Shown here in pieces: positions 1 through 6,881 of a DNA stretch of 6,881 bases (position 1 is its first letter; each line of letters opens with the position of its first letter). Both the position numbers and the translations under genes were made by a program. The DNA comes from Synergistales bacterium (GTDB lineage Bacteria; Synergistota; Synergistia; Synergistales; Aminobacteriaceae): contig BNVG01000107.1 of NCBI GenBank assembly GCA_025997935.1, positions 1 to 6,881 on the forward strand, in the 5' to 3' direction. The notes under the pieces are model-generated. The model did no database searches. It worked only from the letters and a program-made list of their open reading frames with translations, and had not been told where the DNA came from.

Positions 1-861
1 GCCCTGTCCCACAACCTCGGAGGCGTCGCATATAGACACGAACGCCTTAGGGTCTTTTTCTCTCAGGAAAGTTTTGAGTTGCAGGACGTGCCGGGGCTCC
101 AAAAGCGAGATGAGCACCGGACGGGACTCTCCCGTGAAGCCGCCCCTGCCCTCTACGCGCGTGACGCCCTTGCCCTTTGACGTGATGAAATGAGAGACTT
201 CATCCGGGATGTTCGTGATGATGAAGGCCTGTTTGCGTCTGTCGAAGCTATGCATGAAGTTGTCGAGCGTTACGCCGTACACGTAGAGGCAGACCACGCC
301 GTATATGACCGACTCCAAGCCCACGACGCCCAAAGACAGAGCCAAGATGACGAGGTTTATATATATCGAAAACTGCCCCACCTCCCAGCCGCGCCGCCTC
401 CTCAAAACCATGGCTATTATATCCGTGCCGCCGCCAGAGCCTCCGACTTTGAAGATCATCGAGGCCGCCATGCCCCTCATAAGGCCGGATATCACCGCCG
501 CCATAAACCTGTCATTTGGCAGGGGCAACGGATGCGCCTGAAAAATCGGGATAAACAAGGAAAACACAACTATGGAACATACCGTCAGCCCTAAGAAGCG
601 CAGATCTAAATTGCTGGAGCCCCACCACAGCAGAATGGCGTTGCCAAAAAATATCGCCCAGCTTGGGGATATTCCGAACACGTAGTTAGACAGCACGGCC
701 AGCCCCGTCACGCCCGTATCCGGGAAGCGATGTGGCAGGGTGAAATACATGACCGCGAACGCCGAGACGATGTTGCATAGGGCGACCACAAGAAGGGCCT
801 TCCACGCGCCCCTTACGCCTTTTAGCAAAACGCCGATTTTCGTTTTCAAATTTATCGCCAA
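1..861 (-). CDS. YitT/DUF2179-family integral membrane protein, 3' end cut by window edge
   Basis: The minus strand is open for 287 codons from a TTG at 861 to the window edge. The N-terminal two thirds is a run of hydrophobic segments typical of a five-helix YitT membrane domain, including the glycine-rich signature GGSGGGTDIIA at residues 140-150 followed by a basic stretch (RRRRGW). From about residue 208 the chain becomes soluble and matches the C-terminal DUF2179 domain, beginning KQAFIITNIPDEV and reaching ASEVVGQG at the edge; family members usually stop a few residues later, so little is missing. The TTG start is chosen because GAGAGGAG (868-875) sits 6 nt upstream and no in-frame ATG occurs before the first membrane helix. 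YitT proteins are inner-membrane proteins of unknown substrate, so no transport function is assigned. It diverges from gyrB across 154 bp. Family assignment is strong; function is unknown. Confidence 0.9.
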   Translation of the reverse strand, partial: MAINLKTKIGVLLKGVRGAWKALLVVALCNIVSAFAVMYFTLPHRFPDTGVTGLAVLSNYVFGISPSWAIFFGNAILLWWGSSNLDLRFLGLTVCSIVVFSLFIPIFQAHPLPLPNDRFMAAVISGLMRGMAASMIFKVGGSGGGTDIIAMVLRRRRGWEVGQFSIYINLVILALSLGVVGLESVIYGVVCLYVYGVTLDNFMHSFDRRKQAFIITNIPDEVSHFITSKGKGVTRVEGRGGFTGESRPVLISLLEPRHVLQLKTFLREKDPKAFVSICDASEVVGQG

Positions 862-867
862 AGTAAA

Positions 868-875
868 CTCCTCTC
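868..875 (-). promoter_or_regulatory. Ribosome binding site fixing the TTG start of the YitT-family gene
   Basis: On the minus strand this reads GAGAGGAG, 6 nt before the TTG at 861. It is the main reason for accepting a non-ATG start. Confidence 0.75.
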
Positions 876-922
876 AAAAACTTTTCTATAAAATTAAAGT
901 TATTTTACAATATTTTTTTCTC

Positions 923-943
923 AAAATTCATTTCTCGAATTTT
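923..943. repeat. Short AT-rich inverted repeat in the divergent promoter region
   Basis: AAAATTC (923-929) and GAATTTT (937-943) are perfect inverted repeats around a 7-nt centre. They lie a few bases upstream of the candidate gyrB -35 region, between the two divergent genes. This could be a protein-binding site for either gene, or chance in very AT-rich DNA. Confidence 0.35.
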
Positions 944-946
944 ATT

Positions 947-974
947 TTTGCAAGTTAAAAACATATTGTATAAT
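947..974 (+). promoter_or_regulatory. Candidate sigma-70-type promoter of gyrB
   Basis: A perfect -10 hexamer TATAAT lies at 969-974. A weak -35 match TTTGCA (947-952) sits 16 bp upstream; TTGCAA (948-953) at 15 bp is the alternative. Transcription would start near 981, giving a leader of about 35 nt. The AT-rich tracts upstream could act as an UP element. No equally good -10/-35 pair is seen for the leftward gene. Confidence 0.6.
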
Positions 975-996
975 GATTGGGTTGTTTACGGCAAAC

Positions 997-1003
997 GGGA
1001 GGA
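997..1003 (+). promoter_or_regulatory. Shine-Dalgarno sequence of gyrB, with ambiguous spacing
   Basis: GGGAGGA lies 12 nt before the gyrB ATG at 1016 but only 2 nt before an out-of-frame ATG at 1006. The first is longer and the second shorter than usual. The gyrB frame has a stop (TGA, 1007-1009) just upstream, so 1016 is the only plausible gyrB start in this region. Confidence 0.6.
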
Positions 1004-1009
1004 ACATGA

Positions 1010-3034
<2,025 letters not shown>

Positions 3035-3054
3035 TAAGGGCAAAAACCTGTAGG

Positions 3055-3073
3055 GGCGATCGCCTCGATCGCC
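3055..3073 (+). repeat. Compact hairpin after gyrB containing the palindrome GGCGATCGCC
   Basis: GGCGATCG (3055-3062) and CGATCGCC (3066-3073) form an 8-bp GC-rich stem with a 3-nt loop, starting 20 nt after the gyrB stop. No T-run follows, so it is not a standard intrinsic terminator. It could stabilise the gyrB 3' end, cause pausing, or be a fragment of a dispersed repeat: the lead-in TGTAGGGGCGA resembles common intergenic repeats. The tRNA begins 30 nt later, so readthrough would be needed if they share a transcript. Confidence 0.55.
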
Positions 3074-3103
3074 GGTGTTCAAGCGTTACAAGAGTAAAAT
3101 TTT

Positions 3104-3188
3104 GCGAGAGTGGCGGAACTGGCAGACGCGCCGGACTTAGGATCCGGTGCCGCAAGGCATAGGGGTTCGAGTCCCCTCTTTCGCACCA
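3104..3188 (+). tRNA. tRNA-Leu, anticodon UAG
   Basis: An 85-nt class II tRNA. The acceptor stem pairs GCGAGAG (3104-3110) with CTTTCGC (3178-3184), including one G-U. The anticodon stem CCGGA/TCCGG closes the loop CTTAGGA, with anticodon TAG at 3138-3140, which reads CUA and, depending on modification, other CUN leucine codons. A long variable arm (TGCC-GCAA-GGCA) marks a Leu/Ser-type tRNA. The T arm is AGGGG-TTCGAGT-CCCCT, and discriminator A plus CCA are encoded. No separate promoter with proper spacing is visible in the 69-bp gap after gyrB, so it may be processed from a gyrB transcript. Confidence 0.96.
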
Positions 3189-3201
3189 GAACATCTACCA
3201 T

Positions 3202-3693
3202 TTAAGGCAACATATCGAACTTTGCCCTCGGGATATGGCAATACCCGTTCGGGTTCTTGTCTAAATAGTCCTGATGGTAGTCCTCGGCGAGATAGAACTG
3301 CCGGAGTGGTTCGCATTCTATGGCAACAGGCCTTGTCAGAGTTTCACCGAGCGACGCTGACCATCCGCGAACAATCGCCTCATCAGATTCGTCCGTGCAG
3401 TAAATACCCGTGCGATATTGAGTCCCTATGTCCATGCCCTGCCTGTTGCGCGATGTGGGGTCGACTACTTCGGCGTACAAATCCAAAAGCTTAGTAAGCG
3501 GCAGGATTTTTTCGTCGTAGATAACCTCTATTGTTTCGGCGTGTCCGGTGTTGTTGTTGCACACATCTTCATATGTCGGAGCTACTGTCGAACCATTGGC
3601 GTAACCCGCTCTGGTCTTTACTACGCCCGGAATCATCGAGATATATTTTTGCAAGCCCCAAAAACATCCTCCGGCGAGATATATTGTTTTCAT
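3202..3693 (-). CDS. msrA: Peptide-methionine (S)-S-oxide reductase MsrA
   Basis: A 163-residue stand-alone MsrA, which reduces the S epimer of methionine sulfoxide in proteins and free methionine, protecting against oxidative damage. The catalytic cysteine is C10 in the GCFWG motif right at the N-terminus. Other family features follow: GYANG (30-34), VCNNNTGHAE (44-53, where the sixth-to-eighth residues vary in the family), the DPTSRNRQGMDIGTQYRTGIY core, and EDYHQDYL. C152 in NGYCHI is the likely resolving cysteine, recycled by thioredoxin. The chain ends soon after, so no MsrB domain is fused. ATG at 3693 is preferred because family members begin two or three residues before YLAGGCFWG; an in-frame ATG at 3705 abuts the Shine-Dalgarno and cannot use it. 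It converges on tRNA-Leu with 13 bp between, no terminator visible, and diverges from the kinase operon. Confidence 0.96.
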   Translation of the reverse strand: MKTIYLAGGCFWGLQKYISMIPGVVKTRAGYANGSTVAPTYEDVCNNNTGHAETIEVIYDEKILPLTKLLDLYAEVVDPTSRNRQGMDIGTQYRTGIYCTDESDEAIVRGWSASLGETLTRPVAIECEPLRQFYLAEDYHQDYLDKNPNGYCHIPRAKFDMLP

Positions 3694-3705
3694 TGAAAAA
3701 ATCAT

Positions 3706-3735
3706 CCTCCTTCCTGACCGTCTGCATTGAGTATA
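3706..3735 (-). promoter_or_regulatory. msrA ribosome binding site and candidate -10 box
   Basis: On the minus strand AAGGAGG (3706-3712) lies 12 nt before the msrA ATG, a long spacing. Upstream, TATACT (3730-3735) is a fair -10 hexamer and would give a leader of about 30 nt. No good -35 hexamer is seen at 16-18 bp, so the promoter may be weak or activator-dependent. Confidence 0.4.
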
Positions 3736-3825
3736 CATTAAATATGCGTTGCCGTTTTCACGTTGCCACCATCATCGTCGCCGCTGTTGGAGCCTCTTGA
3801 TACGGTAAACGCCTCGACTGTCGTG

Positions 3826-3853
3826 TTGAAGTTCTGTCTAATAGTGTTAGAAT
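3826..3853 (+). promoter_or_regulatory. Candidate promoter of the sensor-kinase operon
   Basis: TTGAAG (3826-3831) and TAGAAT (3848-3853) are separated by 16 bp, matching 4/6 and 5/6 of the sigma-70 consensus. A second -10-like box, TATTAT (3871-3876), lies downstream without a good -35. From the first promoter the kinase would have an unusually long leader of about 180 nt, which contains the stem-loop and small ORF described separately. Confidence 0.4.
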
Positions 3854-3918
3854 TTTCCAAAAATAAGGTGTATTATGCGATTTTTTATTATTGTAAGGTA
3901 GACGTGCATTAACTAAGA

Positions 3919-3979
3919 GGGATCCCTTACCTCCTACACAATCATCCCCCCGGGAGAGAGGCTGGGGGTAGGGGATTTC
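3919..3979 (+). repeat. Long imperfect stem-loop in the kinase leader, resembling a dispersed intergenic repeat
   Basis: ATCCCTTACCTCC (3922-3934) can pair with GGGGGTAGGGGAT (3964-3976) as 13 consecutive RNA pairs, two of them G-U. Three further outer pairs (3919-3921 with 3977-3979, two G-U) extend it to 16. The 29-nt loop contains CCCCCCGGGAGAGAGG. The wording, C-runs, GGGAGAGAGGCTGGGGGTAGGGG, resembles intergenic repeats seen in many bacteria, from memory. It ends 3 nt before the next ribosome binding site and has no T-run after it, so it is not an intrinsic terminator. It could act as a translational control hairpin or be an inert repeat copy. Confidence 0.55.
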
Positions 3980-3997
3980 ACGAAGGAGCAAAATGCT

Positions 3998-4042
3998 ATG
4001 TCAATTTGTATGGATGTTCACGTAAGCGAGAGGTACTTATAA
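3998..4042 (+). CDS. Possible 14-residue leader peptide overlapping the kinase start
   Basis: The ORF encodes MSICMDVHVSERYL. It is preceded by GAAGGAG (3982-3988) with a 9-nt spacer, a stronger ribosome binding site than the kinase's own. Its TAA (4040-4042) overlaps the kinase ATG (4042-4044) as TAATG, the classic arrangement for translational coupling. The same site could instead serve an ATG at 3993 in another frame, giving a 10-residue peptide ending at 4025. No amino-acid run suggests attenuation. The peptide is not recognised, and its role, if any, is inferred from layout only. Confidence 0.4.
   Translation: MSICMDVHVSERYL
4028..4033 (+). promoter_or_regulatory. Ribosome binding site of the sensor kinase
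   Basis: GAGAGG lies 8 nt before the ATG at 4042 and inside the leader ORF. It supports that ATG over the in-frame TTG at 4006, which has no Shine-Dalgarno at usable spacing and would put a polar, basic stretch ahead of the first membrane helix. Confidence 0.65.
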
Positions 4043-6849
4043 TGTCCATCCGTATCAAAATCGTTCTCGTTATCGCTTCCATCATCGCCGCTATTACCAT
4101 ATCCAGCACGGGCATAGGACTGTTCTTCACCAAAGGCTGGATTTTGGAGACGATAGGGAAAGATATGGTCGTCGTCAGCGAGATTGCGGATCAATTAGTT
4201 TCCAGTGAACTCAGGATAATCAAGGCGACGTTGACAATGGTTGCCGATCAACCCGTGAGCGATATAAGCCTTTCCCAGGCGCTGGAGATGCTGAGAACTC
4301 ATACCAAAGGCCACTACTACCTCGCTCTGACGTTTTTCCGCGCTGACGGCACGTTTATTTCCTCGGGCACGGCCGCTCCGACAACCGTCGAGTTCCTCGA
4401 AAGCAAATACGCGCAGCGGGCGCTGAAGGGCGCTGTCGCTATCTCTACCACGGAAAAGACTGCGGAAGGCTCGCTCGTCTTTCGGGTCTACTTGCCAGCG
4501 GGCGAAGGCGTACTGGTCGCCACCGTCTCGAGTTTGAGGCTTGCCGATACTATAATGCGATTCCAAATCGGAAAAACGGGAAGCATCTTTATCCTCGACG
4601 AGGACGGCACGTTCATCGCGTTTAGGGACCAGGACGCGGTTTATAATCGGCAAAATTTCATCGAACAGGCCCAAAAAGATCCCTCTTATCAGTCAGCGGC
4701 GGAATTTCACCGACTTATGACAGAGCGCGCAAGCGGCGTGAGCAAGTACACATTGTACGGCGTCGAACGGGTTTGCGCCTACAGGCCTATAAGCGACCTG
4801 ACTGTGAACTGGTCCATCGGTGTTTCCTCTCCTATCGCGGAAAGCCCTGTCGCAGAGGCGTGGCGTGGGCTGTTGTTCACCGCCGCGATCTTTCTGGGTC
4901 TGGGCGGCTTAGCCGCGATCTTCGTGGCAGGCCAAATCGCGCGTCAGTTCGAGAAAATAGAGGAGCAAAATATCCGTCTCGCGGAGCTTATGGAAACGGC
5001 CCAAGAGGCATCGAACGCCAAAAGCAATTTCCTCGCCAGCATGAGCCACGAAATGCGTACGCCTCTCAACGCCATCATCGGGCTGAGCGAACTGGCTCTC
5101 GGTTTCGAGGAAGTGCGGGGAGAGGCCGCCGAGTATCTGAGAAAAATCTACAGCTCCGGCGCGACGCTTCTCGGCATTATCAACGACATTCTGGACATCT
5201 CAAAAACCGAGGCCGGGAAGTTCGAGCTGGCGCCGGTTCTCTACAACATCCCCAGCCTTATCAACGACACCGTCACCCTGAACATCATACGCATAGGCGA
5301 CAAGCCCATCCAGTTCCGCCTGCACATCGACGGAACCATGCCGTCTAAGCTGTTCGGCGACGAACTGAGGGTCAAGCAAATCTTCAACAACCTTTTGAGC
5401 AACGCCTTCAAATACACAAAAGAGGGCTTCGTGGACTGGTTTGTCTCCTGCGAGCGGGACGGAGGCTACGTCTGGTTAGTCACGAGCGTGAAGGACACCG
5501 GCGTTGGCATGTGTCAGGAGGATCTGGGAAAGCTGTTCTCCGACTACAGCCAGCTGAATACGAAGCGCGACAGAAACATAGAAGGAACCGGGCTGGGGCT
5601 CGCCATCACCAAAAAAATGGCGGAGCTGATGGACGGCTCTATCACGGTGGAGAGCGAATATGGAAAGGGCAGTACCTTCACGGTGCGGCTTCGCCAAAAA
5701 TTTGTTTCGGATGTCCCTATAGGCGAGGAAGTCGCGGAGAACCTAAAACAGTTTCATTACTCCGACGAGAAGCGCGATTTTTGCGCGAACTTGGTACGAA
5801 TCCGCCTTCCCTACGCCAGAGTGCTAATAGTGGACGATGTTCAGACGAACTTGGACGTGGCGAAAGGAATGATGAAACCCTACGGTATGCAGGTAGATTG
5901 CGCCACCAGCGCCTCGCAGGCCATAGAGTTGATCCGTAAGGCGGAAGTCAAATACAGCGCTGTTTTTATGGATCACATGATGCCCGGTATGGACGGCATA
6001 GAGGCTACGCGCGTTATCCGCCGCGAGATCGGAAGCGATTATGCACATAGCGTGCCCATTATCGCGCTGACAGCCAACGCCATTCTTGGCAGCGAGGAAA
6101 AGTTCCTCTCGCATGGCTTTCAGGCCTTCCTCTCGAAGCCCATAGACGTGAGGCGGATGGATCAAATCATTCGGCAGTGGGTGCGGGACGAGGCGCTTGA
6201 AAGCAAGATTGAATGCGAGCCGGAGGCGCAGGGCGGAGAGGAACCCGGAAAGTTCTCCGAATCACGCTTCGAGAAATGGAAAATAGAGGGCCTCGACCTT
6301 AAAAAAGGACTCGCGCGGTTTTGGAACGTTGAGGAATCTTTCCTCGATGTTCTGCATTCTTATATTGTGAACACGAGGCCCTTGTTGGATAAATCGCGCC
6401 ACTACGCGAGGGTGGAAAATCTGCCGGAGTACGCCACTGTCGTACACGGCGTCAAGAGCAGTAGTTACGGCATATACGCGAACATGGTCGGGGAGAAGGC
6501 GGAGGCATTGGAGCGCGCGGCACGGGAGGGTGACGCGGCGTTCGTGCTGTCGAACAACGACTCCTTCATCGAACTGGCGGAGAAACTGATCGAGGATCTG
6601 GTCGCGATGATGAGTGAAATCGCCCCGACAAGTCAAAAATTGAGAAAGCCAAAGCCGGACGCGGCGCTCTTAGTTCGCTTAGAAGAGGCTTGCGCGAACT
6701 TCAGCATGGACGCTGTAGATGAGGTTATGGAAGAAATAGAGAGCTATGAATACGAATCACAGACAGAGTTGATCGTCTGGCTCAGAGAACGGGTAAACCT
6801 GATGGAATTTGACCGGATACGAGAGAGGCTGGAATTAGCCGCAAAGTGA
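4042..6849 (+). CDS. Membrane-bound hybrid sensor histidine kinase (Cache-like sensor, HisKA, HATPase, receiver, HPt)
   Basis: A 935-residue hybrid kinase. TM1 (about 7-29) and TM2 (about 276-297) flank a roughly 245-residue extracytoplasmic region with the Cache-type signature IGKTGSIFILDEDG near 176-189, so it probably senses a small extracellular ligand. TM2 passes into a coiled coil (about 298-335) without a recognisable HAMP domain. HisKA has phospho-acceptor H336 in SMSHEMRTPLN. The ATPase domain has N450/N454 (N box), D485-TGVGM (G1) and G515-TGLGL (G2). The receiver has acidic D598/D599, phospho-acceptor D644 in FMDHMMPGMDG, T677 and K699. The HPt domain has H802 in HGVKSSS. All phosphorelay residues are present, so it should pass phosphate H336 to D644 to H802, then to an external receiver. 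A helical, acidic tail (about 870-935) follows. The final receiver is probably encoded nearby; a new gene starts 16 nt downstream. The ligand cannot be told from sequence. Confidence 0.95.
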   Translation: MSIRIKIVLVIASIIAAITISSTGIGLFFTKGWILETIGKDMVVVSEIADQLVSSELRIIKATLTMVADQPVSDISLSQALEMLRTHTKGHYYLALTFFRADGTFISSGTAAPTTVEFLESKYAQRALKGAVAISTTEKTAEGSLVFRVYLPAGEGVLVATVSSLRLADTIMRFQIGKTGSIFILDEDGTFIAFRDQDAVYNRQNFIEQAQKDPSYQSAAEFHRLMTERASGVSKYTLYGVERVCAYRPISDLTVNWSIGVSSPIAESPVAEAWRGLLFTAAIFLGLGGLAAIFVAGQIARQFEKIEEQNIRLAELMETAQEASNAKSNFLASMSHEMRTPLNAIIGLSELALGFEEVRGEAAEYLRKIYSSGATLLGIINDILDISKTEAGKFELAPVLYNIPSLINDTVTLNIIRIGDKPIQFRLHIDGTMPSKLFGDELRVKQIFNNLLSNAFKYTKEGFVDWFVSCERDGGYVWLVTSVKDTGVGMCQEDLGKLFSDYSQLNTKRDRNIEGTGLGLAITKKMAELMDGSITVESEYGKGSTFTVRLRQKFVSDVPIGEEVAENLKQFHYSDEKRDFCANLVRIRLPYARVLIVDDVQTNLDVAKGMMKPYGMQVDCATSASQAIELIRKAEVKYSAVFMDHMMPGMDGIEATRVIRREIGSDYAHSVPIIALTANAILGSEEKFLSHGFQAFLSKPIDVRRMDQIIRQWVRDEALESKIECEPEAQGGEEPGKFSESRFEKWKIEGLDLKKGLARFWNVEESFLDVLHSYIVNTRPLLDKSRHYARVENLPEYATVVHGVKSSSYGIYANMVGEKAEALERAAREGDAAFVLSNNDSFIELAEKLIEDLVAMMSEIAPTSQKLRKPKPDAALLVRLEEACANFSMDAVDEVMEEIESYEYESQTELIVWLRERVNLMEFDRIRERLELAAK

Positions 6850-6850
6850 A

Positions 6851-6881
6851 AGGAGGGCATCCGCTATGGAGAATAAACGTC
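6851..6881 (+). CDS. Start of a downstream gene in the kinase operon (first five codons only)
   Basis: AGGAGG (6851-6856) lies 9 nt before an ATG at 6866, which opens MENKR before the window ends; the CDS itself is 6866 to beyond 6881. The gap of 16 nt after the kinase stop implies co-transcription. A response regulator would fit, because the kinase ends its relay on an HPt histidine and needs a separate receiver, and short charged N-termini of this kind are common there. That is inference: five residues do not identify a protein. Confidence 0.6.

Noticed and set aside
190..594. Plus-strand 134-codon ORF
   Set aside because: It lies opposite the YitT-family gene, whose translation shows clear membrane helices and family motifs. 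The plus-strand product is rich in His, Arg and Asp with no recognisable domain.
3055..3073. Hairpin after gyrB as an intrinsic terminator
   Set aside because: No T-run follows the stem, and a same-strand tRNA lacking its own visible promoter lies downstream.
3078..3100. TTCAAG/TAAAAT as a promoter for the tRNA
   Set aside because: The spacer is only 11 bp, far below the 16-18 bp needed.
3758..3991. Minus-strand 77-codon ORF in the msrA-kinase gap
   Set aside because: Its N-terminal half is translation of the repeat-like stem-loop, and the product is low-complexity without motifs. Such ORFs arise from intergenic repeats.
4006..4041. TTG at 4006 as the kinase start, adding 12 residues
   Set aside because: There is no Shine-Dalgarno at usable spacing, whereas the ATG at 4042 has GAGAGG 8 nt upstream and begins just before TM1.

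Overview
This 6.9 kb window looks like an ordinary bacterial chromosome segment of about 50-55% GC. It holds four substantial protein genes, one tRNA and the first codons of a fifth gene. The protein types, and the very GC-poor promoter gap in an otherwise moderate-GC sequence, fit an anaerobic Firmicutes- or Synergistota-like bacterium. That placement is a weak inference from memory of these families, not a measurement.

Layout, left to right. (1) 1-861, minus strand: a YitT/DUF2179-family membrane protein that starts at a TTG codon and runs off the left edge within a few residues of its expected end. (2) 862-1015: an AT-rich divergent control region with a good -10 box (TATAAT) for the rightward gene and a short AT-rich inverted repeat. 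(3) 1016-3034, plus strand: full-length gyrB, the ATPase/TOPRIM subunit of DNA gyrase. (4) 3035-3103: a short gap with a compact hairpin containing the palindrome GGCGATCGCC. (5) 3104-3188, plus strand: tRNA-Leu(UAG) with encoded CCA, probably read through from gyrB. (6) 3202-3693, minus strand: msrA, methionine sulfoxide reductase A, converging on the tRNA with only 13 bp between them. (7) 3694-4041: a 348 bp divergent control region with candidate promoters for both flanking genes, a long imperfect stem-loop resembling dispersed intergenic repeats, and a 14-codon leader ORF whose stop overlaps the next start (TAATG). (8) 4042-6849, plus strand: a 935-residue hybrid sensor kinase that carries all the parts of a His-Asp-His phosphorelay in one chain. 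(9) 6866 onward: the start of another gene with a strong ribosome binding site, probably co-transcribed with the kinase and plausibly its partner regulator.

The genes do not form one pathway. gyrB and tRNA-Leu are core information-processing genes, msrA repairs oxidised protein, and the kinase plus the downstream gene start look like a separate signalling operon. The part most worth a second look is the leader of the kinase operon: a stem-loop directly against a ribosome binding site, then a tiny ORF translationally overlapping the kinase. I found no CRISPR array, insertion sequence, phage gene or clear new defence-type system.
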